From assembly GCA_021397845.1 (NCBI GenBank), contig CM038047.1, forward strand, positions 38,127,710 to 38,191,709: a DNA stretch of 64,000 bases, read 5' to 3'. Numbering within the stretch: the stretch's first letter is position 1; every line of letters begins with the position of its first letter. The notes below the pieces were generated by a model. That model was not told where the DNA came from, did not search any database, and saw only the letters and a program-made list of their open reading frames with translations. This stretch comes from Areca catechu. Taxonomy: Eukaryota; Streptophyta; Magnoliopsida; Arecales; Arecaceae. This document shows, piece by piece, positions 57,002 through 64,000 of the stretch. The position numbers and the translations under genes were made by a program.

Positions 57002-57450
57002 CCTATTGATTGTGTTTCCTATTTTATTTTCTCTTTTTTTTTCTTGTGGTATCAACAATGACATCGTGATCTTGGAAATAGAATAAACTATATTTTACAC
57101 AAGAAATTTTTTAATAACTAGTATCAGTGCAATTGGTACCACAACACTATCCTCTTTGATGATAATTTGGTTCAGAGACGAGTCAAGGCCATTGGTAATG
57201 ATGAGAATAATCTACCCATCTCCTGTGAACTCCTGGTCGATGGTGCTGTTGTTGTCACAGACACAATCAAATTGATTGAAGATGGAGTTGCAGGGAGCGG
57301 CGACCTTCAAAGTGAGTCCCTAGGAGTTGGAATGTCTCCAGAGCTCGGTAGAGCTTTGCCCAAGAGAACATAGTTTATTGACTTTCTGTTGGAAGGCCGC
57401 CTCGTCATCGACCAATGCCCAGACTCTAGAGCCATCCAAGACCACTACTC

Positions 57451-57499
<49 letters not shown>

Positions 57500-58225
57500 G
57501 ATGGTCTAGTCTTATCCCAGAGGAAAAAGAGAGTTTGTGGTTGGGGTTTTTATTTGGGAGTGGGGATTAATATGCAGGTAGAGCATTTTAGGAAAGTTAT
57601 GAGAATACCATTGTGGATTAATGGATTGTTCAAGGTTATTTTGATCATTTTATAAATTTATCCTAATATATTATTTGGGTTCCACTTTAGATTAATGGTC
57701 TAACTAATGTCATGGATTAAAGTCTATACTAAAAATAAATCTCGAGGGTGCAAGTGTAAATATTTCAAATTACTAGGTGTAGGTATAATTTATATCTAAT
57801 CTTAGAGGGCCTTTTGCAATTTATCCCATATATTAAAATAGAGACTTTGTATTGCTAGGGTCTTTTTGGCATGTGTACAAATCGATTATGTTTTCACCAT
57901 GTGTATAAATAATAAGGTAAGTAATTATTCAAAAAATTAATTTTATACTTGCCAAATAATCTTTGACTTTATGAAAAATGTCCCAGTCTCTTTCACACTA
58001 TAATTTCATCATGTGTATAGATAATTATTCTTTAAAAGGCAAATGAACCATTTAAGAACCTAACAAGATAAGTAATTATTCAAAAATTTAATTCTGCACG
58101 TAGCCAAATAATCTTTCTCAACGCTCCAACAAAAACAATGTCCCATCTCTATCTCTCACACACACTTATTATGGAGGAAAGTATAATAACCTCTAGTCTA
58201 CTAGTTTAAATTGGAACAATTATAC
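57002..58225. other. Intergenic DNA with diverged direct repeats
   Basis: No gene was recognised. It contains a CT tract and two diverged adjacent copies of a block of about 120 bp (57886-58005 and 58006-58166), both with aagtaattattcaaaaa and ccaaataatcttt. Confidence 0.55.
57454..57498. repeat. (CT)n microsatellite
   Basis: About 45 bp of CT dinucleotides. Confidence 0.95.
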
Positions 58226-58835
58226 CATAATACTAAGGCTAGAAATGGGTCAGGTTAATTTGTGACCCAATCTGACCCAATCCGATCTATTTTTAAGAAT
58301 TCATAGATCTGGGTAGGGCTTTAACATTGAACCCATTCCATTTTCAGGTTAGGTCTAAGTTTACTGAATTTGAACCCGACCTCACCCAAACCTAATAATA
58401 TCATTAGAATCTGAATCTATTTGAGTCTCTAAGTTATGCTTTAAGACTTGTATGGACCATATCTTTAAAATAAAGATAGATTTATAATTTTTTTTTATAT
58501 CTTAATTTATTTTAAAAGTAATATTATTTGTGGTCTATTTTATATGGCTAATAGTAGTTGTTTATGTAGTAATTAAAATATAGTTAGGTACATTTGATTC
58601 AGGTCTAACTTATTTTCGATTTAGATCTAAATTTTTTAGATTGAGACTAGGCTATATATGAATCTGATCTAACTCAAATGATCAGCTGGATCAAAAATTA
58701 TGTAACCGATCTGACTTGACTTCTGTTTGATTGGGTTTAAGTCCAATATTATAACCCAATCAAGGAACCAAGCTTGCCGAAGTCACTCATGGTCCGATCC
58801 AACCCAACCTGGCCATTTGCATCCCTACATAATAT
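58226..58835. mobile_element. Small hAT-like non-autonomous element
   Basis: A 594-bp element (58234-58827) between 8-bp flanks cataatac (58226-58233) and cataatat (58828-58835), one mismatch. Ends are TAAGGCTAGAAATGGG and, on the other strand, TAGGGATGCAAATGGC, matching at 11 of 16 positions. TAGGG-TG-AAA is a frequent plant hAT terminus. Subterminal parts are dense in GGGTC/GACCC words. No transposase is present. Confidence 0.6.
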
Positions 58836-61130
58836 ATAGTATAATATTGTATAATACCACCTTCTCATTTAAAGAAGAATAACTCTTAAATGGTTGAATT
58901 CTATTAGTGAAAGTTTTATCCAGGCAATTTGGGTCCTATCAAGTTGGATTTCAAAACTTTTTTCTAGCTACTATTAAACGAAATTAGATTGACAATAATC
59001 TAAATAAAAATTCATAATAAATATATACAAATCAAGCCACTTAAATTTTGTTGTAAGCATATATTCTATGTTTACTCCAAAATATATATTCTAGATTATG
59101 TGTTGATTCTTGGAGGACACCAATAAGAAAATATTAAAATATTAGAATCATTCTGGTTATTAGTCATTCTTTTATTCAAGTCTAACAACACCAATCATTT
59201 TTTTATATTAATAAAACATAAATCTATTTTTTATTAAACTTCAAGAAAATTATTTTAATAAAATAAATATATTATAAATTTATAAAAATATTATTTTTAA
59301 ATAATTATATAATTAATAGAAAATCAAATATATCTATATTAAAATAAAGGCTTTGTGTTGGCAGGCTCTCCTTTTGTCATTTCTATAGGATATGTTTTCA
59401 CTATCTTTATAGATAATTTTTTTTTAAAAAAAGCAAGTATTTATTATCACGAGTTCATGATTATTTTTTATAGGATTATTATGATAATTTTTTTATTATC
59501 TTAATATAGAATGACCAGATATATTAGAACCCCTCATTTATTAGCTTTATATAAATCAATGCCTTCATAATACATTAAAATCTCTTACCAAAAAAATTAT
59601 GTGCTACAATCATTTCATAATACCCTGAATTTACATCTTTCTCTCTTACTTAATATAGAGAAAAGTCATCATTAATAAATTTATAAATTATATTCATGAC
59701 ATACCTTATATTTAATTCATATTATTATTATAACAGTTTTTCTTTTGGTATCCTAATGAAGCATGGCTAAATAGGGTATTTGAGAAATGGGTATATAGTA
59801 GCTATCATCTATTACCTTCTACTAAGTTACATAAGCATCCTTTTTTGTTTTGATTTAAGTGGAATGATGATTAGGGCATTGCTTATTTTACTTTTATAGA
59901 AAAGTTAATCATAGCACAGTAGATAAAGGATTATGTGATGAATTGTTATATATGATAAAAAAATGTCTACAAAATTTCTTTCACCTTTTTTTTTAGTTTT
60001 TTGAGAATTAAAATTTTACTTTCTATTATGATTTGATCAAATTTTTTTACTATTTTAATATTCAAAGCCAATTCTTTTATTTATCAATTTAAATGTTCCT
60101 AAATTAGTTTCCTTTTGATGAACCAGAACAGGAAATTATCCATCTATCGTGTTAAAAAAACTCTACTTATGATGTTTTTACTTTTTGAAAAATTATAGAA
60201 AATGAAGTTTGTCGAGTGGATGAAGATCAAGTTTGAACAATTCAAAAATAGAAATACAATCAAGAAGTATCGAGTTACCAAATTACCCTTCATTGTTTTT
60301 ACCACAATCCTTTTATATAATAACATATTTAGTAATTTATATATTTATCAAATTTTATGAAATATGTAGTGCCATTTTAAAATTTAATTAATGATTGCTG
60401 CTACTGATTATTTTAATTTTTTAGGGATACTAGTCACGAGATCATAATTTTTGCCTAAAAGTTTTTTCTTTGAGTACATATTTTTTTTTAAAAAAAATTA
60501 TTCTATATAAAGCAAAGATACACCATAGTTATATTCTATCTTAGATTATTCAATAAATTCTATCAATTTTCTCATACCATATAAAAAAATATTTTTACTT
60601 TAAGTATTATAGCAAAGCTTTATGATATTACTTTTTCATATTTATTATTTATTTATATTTAAAAATATTATATCTACATCATCCAATTTTTATTCATAGA
60701 GATTTGTATAGTTTTAAGAAAATAGTATAATTATCAACTGCATATTAATCCAATGAACCTAATGCAATAAAATAAAAGTATTCTGTAATATTTTTTTAAA
60801 AAAAATTTAATACCATGCATGATATATGAAAAAGCAATGCAAAAAAATTATATATTAATCATGTATATTTTATTAATATAATATAGTAATTATTGATTTC
60901 AAAAATTATTTTTAAAAAAAAATTATATTCTGCACATCATATAAATTATATATTTTTAATATTTAAAATAATATATTTTTAAAATAAAGAAAGTATCATA
61001 TGCATTGCATCAGTTGTATGCTAGTTTAGGGTAAAATGATATGCACTCGGTCTAATTATCACCTGGAGTGGGTGCGATGTACCATGCCAAAGTGAATAAC
61101 ACGTCACTTTGCACTCATTTTATGTCAACG
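58836..61130. other. AT-rich intergenic DNA
   Basis: 2.3 kb with no coding gene recognised. A block at 59333-59415 (tctatattaaaataaaggc...) is a diverged copy of 57826-57905, so both belong to one unclassified repeat family. Confidence 0.55.
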
Positions 61131-61449
61131 ATTGCGTGATATATACCGTGCATGTGCTCGGAGATTTGCGTCCATGCACCCACCAAGTTCTCCGCAGGGG
61201 CTTCTTCCCGCCATAGCCGTTGCTGCAACTCGAGCATTAGCTGGCGCGGCTGTTGTCTCGATTCGCGGAGACACGCACGCTCAATCTGACCAGCGCCATT
61301 CCCGAAAGATCTCCTCCGAATTCTTCTCCCCTTCGCTCCTCCTTTCTCTCTCTCTCTCTCATTCCATTCGATTCTCTACGTTCTTCCACCGCGTCGCCAA
61401 TCCGCGGCCGCGCCCCGTCTCTTCGCCCTCGCTTTCTTTATTTCTTGAG
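61085..61449 (+). promoter_or_regulatory. Probable promoter and first exon of a host gene leaving the window
   Basis: An abrupt rise in GC after 3 kb of AT-rich DNA, with an ACGT core (aacacgtcac, 61098), CpG-rich sequence, a pyrimidine patch (61342-61360) and a possible donor cttgag|gtgcgt at 61449/61450. The arrangement copies that of the AFG1-like gene's 5' end. No coding exon was found downstream before the window edge, so the product is unknown. An open frame from ATG 61132 has no recognisable domain. Confidence 0.5.
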
Positions 61450-62992
61450 GTGCGTAAAACCCTAACCCTCTCGGTCCAGAACAAATGGTTCGGATTTTAG
61501 CCGCTCGAGCATGAGTTTTTGAGATGTTTTCTCATGATTGACTTCGGCTGTCTTACATGTTTTGGTTGCTAGTTTTTAACGAATTGTGGGCTGGACTGGT
61601 AGAATTCTGTGTTTGCTCTCTCCCGCTATCTTGGGATCAGTTTGATGGCGTAAAGAAATATTCGATTGTTTTCGGTATTTCGAGTTGCTCTTTTGTTTGT
61701 GCTCTTTTACTGGGTGATAGTTTGTTCCTTGTGGGTGGCAAAATTTGTTTCCTTAAAATGATTCAGAAAGTTGGTATCTCTGGTTGGGAAATTTATTTTG
61801 CACTTTGGCTACAGTTTTCTGAGTTTATGGTTTAAGAGTATTGATTGAATGATTTTGGTGTGTTTTGGTTTTCTTGGGGTTTCTGCCCAAAATCTCGTGT
61901 CTTGTTTTCAGTCGCAGTTCATTGGATAAAGAATGATGAGAAGATCAATAAAACCAGATCGGTCTTACATTATGAACCCGTGATTCAAAATTAGAAGTTC
62001 TTGTATTAGAGAGTTCGTGTGAAAAATGTCAAGAACAAACATTAAGCAGAGTTAAGGAGAAGAAGTTCAGGACATGAGGGTTGTGAAGTTTTACTGATCA
62101 CTATGCAACTCAACCCTAATTCATGTCCGGTAGTTTGTTTTGTAAGGACCATTTCATATTGACTAGCTTATATATTGTTGTCAGATACAAGTTAATGGAA
62201 CAAACCCAACTTAGCGTACACCTTCATGCCCCAAAATCAGCTTTCTTGGAACCCTATTGTAAGATTTCTCCAAATTGATAAAGACCATGTGCAGACTCTC
62301 TCTCTCTCTCTCTCTCTTTCTTTTCGTTTTGTGGTTCAGACCATTGCTCGAGAAGGAATAAACCTCCAATATTGTCTTTTCTGACATAAACCAGATTTAA
62401 TTGCCCAAAAAATTCTTAAAGAATCACTAGAAGACTCAAAAAAGTGGCCAATTGGTTGGGCTTACTTTACCTCCTAGGTTATGGGTGTGGATGGGTATTT
62501 TACCATAGTTTTCTATTAATATACTCTCATGTAATTCCCATCGTATCATATACTATGGGGGGTAGGTGCAGGCAGACAATTTCCAAATGGACTCATCATT
62601 CATTAGGTTGCTAAGGTATTAACAATCATAAATATAGAAATCTAGGGTGTACCTTTTTTGTTCCCCTGAAAGAACACAAATTAATGGGTATAGAATTACA
62701 GATGTTGACCACTTGTTGATTATCTGCAATCTTAGTAAATTCTTAATATTTTCATTTCTTATTTTAAATATTAGATAGATATTTTAACTAAAATATATTG
62801 CAAATAAAAAAAATGATTAACAGCTACCTTTAGATTTAAAACGATCAGATGCTTTTCCTGCTACTCTTTTGCTGTGAGTGGTGGTGGTGTTAGTAGTTTA
62901 TATGAGTTAGGATTCACTTTTTAGGTAGAATGATGTAGGTACCTATGTAGGAATGTAAAAACCTGTGTTGAGATTTACTTCAGGTTTTGTAT
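61450..62992 (+). other. Possible first intron or intergenic DNA
   Basis: T-rich, intron-like sequence following the candidate donor. It contains a CT microsatellite (62295-62319). No exon was recognised. Confidence 0.4.
62295..62319. repeat. Short (CT)n tract
   Basis: About 25 bp of CT dinucleotides. Confidence 0.9.
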
Positions 62993-64000
62993 TGTTGCCG
63001 ACCTTATCGCTGTGGCCTATAGCTGCGAGTGGGCGCCGGACTACGGTCCCCTTCGCTTCGGAACCATGACGTTCCCGGACCTGCAAAACAAGGTTAGAAA
63101 CCCGGGCCGGGGTTTCTGGCGGGGGTGCTCCGATGATCAAGTTAGAGAGCGGTAAAGTGGAACAGATCCACTAAGACGGATCCCTGCTAGGTCTCCGTGC
63201 TTAGAGGAGTCTTTAATGAGGAGATGAGTAATAATGAGCGAGATCGAGAGGGGTTAGCACTCCGGTTCTTGCGACCGGGCTCACTCCTGCGAGTTCTTTC
63301 GGAGCTTTTGTCTCAGAGTCGCTTGTTCTCTCCTTCCGTGCGTTTGCCCTCTTGATTGCTTACTTTCTTCCCCACTCGCTGGTGCCTTTTTGATATCATC
63401 GGGTGCTTTGGTACCTCGATTCTCCCCCTCCGGGAGGCCTTGGAGGTCAACGGCACTCGCTGGCCATTCTCCTATGGTCGTCTCCCATTATGGTTGGGAG
63501 TTAAATGGCAAGCCCGTCTCGTATGTCGTGTAGTCACGAATGGGGAAGCCGGGTGGGACCTCGATCCCTGTTATGCTGACGTAGGTGCCCTTGGGTTCGA
63601 GGCATTGACAGTGGCCCTCCCCTTCGGGGGTTCCAAGTCGCTGGCCGCCGGATCTGATACCTCGATCGAGGTGTCCCTCCTAAATTGGTGCAAACGAGGT
63701 TCCGCACACCGTTACAGATATGGGAACGCCATACTGGACGCACCGCACTGTGCGCACCGTCCTCAGCAGTGCTCTCGGGGCTTGTGCCCTCGGTCCTTCG
63801 GATGCTTCATGGAGAGGGCTTGACTTCGGCGAGGTGGACCCATCAGGGGGTGCCACCTGGCGAAGGAGTAGAGACAGGCCCACTTCGGCCGAGGTGGACC
63901 CCGCCTGGGTTAACACCTGACGAAGGGGCAGAGGCAAGCTCGACTTCGACCGAGGTGGACCCATCTGAGGGTGCTACCTAGCGAAGGAGCAGAAGTGCCA
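62993..64000. mobile_element. GC-rich repeat, probably part of an LTR, cut by the window edge
   Basis: Composition jumps to GC-rich at tgttgccgacc (62993) and stays so to the end. No coding domain was seen. It holds phrases typical of plant LTRs (ggggtgctccgatgatcaag, cggatccctgctagg) and a terminal 60-bp tandem array. TG at the start fits an LTR edge. CpG sites are frequent, suggesting less decay than neighbouring elements. Superfamily and right end lie outside the window. Confidence 0.5.
63812..63990. repeat. 60-bp tandem array in the GC-rich repeat
   Basis: Three units of 60-61 bp, each with gacttcg(g/a)c and gaggtggacc (the latter at 63831, 63891 and 63952), then an ACCTGGCGAAGG-like end. 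The array may continue past the window. Confidence 0.88.

Noticed and set aside
57167..57373. 68-codon frame with a moderately protein-like translation
   Set aside because: No family was recognised and no neighbouring exon or retroelement motif supports it.
61132..61500. 122-codon frame at the right-hand promoter
   Set aside because: No domain, it crosses a good splice donor, and its Ser/Leu run comes from the CT patch. More likely leader sequence.
63356..63981. Overlapping open frames on both strands in the GC-rich end
   Set aside because: Several frames are open at once because stop codons are rare in GC-rich DNA. The region holds tandem repeats and no recognisable domain.
1..64000. tRNA, rRNA, CRISPR or bacterial-type operons
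   Set aside because: No cloverleaf or rRNA sequence was recognised. The tRNA-like words found are retrotransposon primer sites, and the repeats lack CRISPR spacing.

Overview
The window is nuclear DNA from a flowering plant. One split host gene, with GT-AG introns and an Arabidopsis-type AFG1/LACE1 ATPase product, lies among nested retrotransposons and DNA transposons. Four Sirevirus (SIRE/Maximus) Ty1-copia LTRs, large introns and AT-rich decayed repeats fit a mid-sized or large monocot genome. A palm-like genome is my guess, but the species cannot be read from the sequence alone.

Layout. 1-1264: flank with a (CT)n tract. 1265-6605: a whole but dead Ty1-copia element with 285-bp LTRs and 5-bp target duplications. 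7063-8612: a solo Sirevirus LTR. 8889-9402: TA tracts and a tandem duplication just upstream of a host promoter. About 9403-22693: the AFG1-like ATPase gene, 14 coding exons predicting 492 residues; its 8.2-kb intron 12 holds a complete decayed copia element (14612-19587). 24078-29522: a minus-strand copia element with 650-660 bp LTRs. About 30660-33809: a minus-strand LTR-retrotransposon 5' end (LTR, primer site, gag start). 33811-49376: a plus-strand Sirevirus lacking its 5' end, with gag, pol, an env-position ORF and a 3' LTR. That LTR is split by a 6.5-kb CACTA transposon (41902-48383), which carries a Transposase_24-type gene, long subterminal repeat arrays and what looks like a captured NAC-domain fragment. 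About 49546-57001: a minus-strand Sirevirus truncated at its 3' end and interrupted by a solo Sirevirus LTR (52110-53452). 58234-58827: a small hAT-like element. About 61130-61500: a GC-rich promoter/leader that may be the 5' end of a host gene running out of the window. About 62993-64000: a GC-rich, little-decayed repeat, probably an LTR, cut by the window edge.

The only intact coding gene seen is the AFG1-like ATPase. All transposon polyproteins are broken. Nearly all in-frame stops and all LTR-LTR differences in the first element fit C-to-T or G-to-A change, as expected after long cytosine methylation. The points most worth following are the NAC fragment inside the CACTA element, the palindrome arrays centred on GTCGAC that mark the Sirevirus LTRs (with a copy ahead of the env-position ORF), the hairpin-bearing CACTA end array, and the duplicated sequence beside the ATPase promoter.
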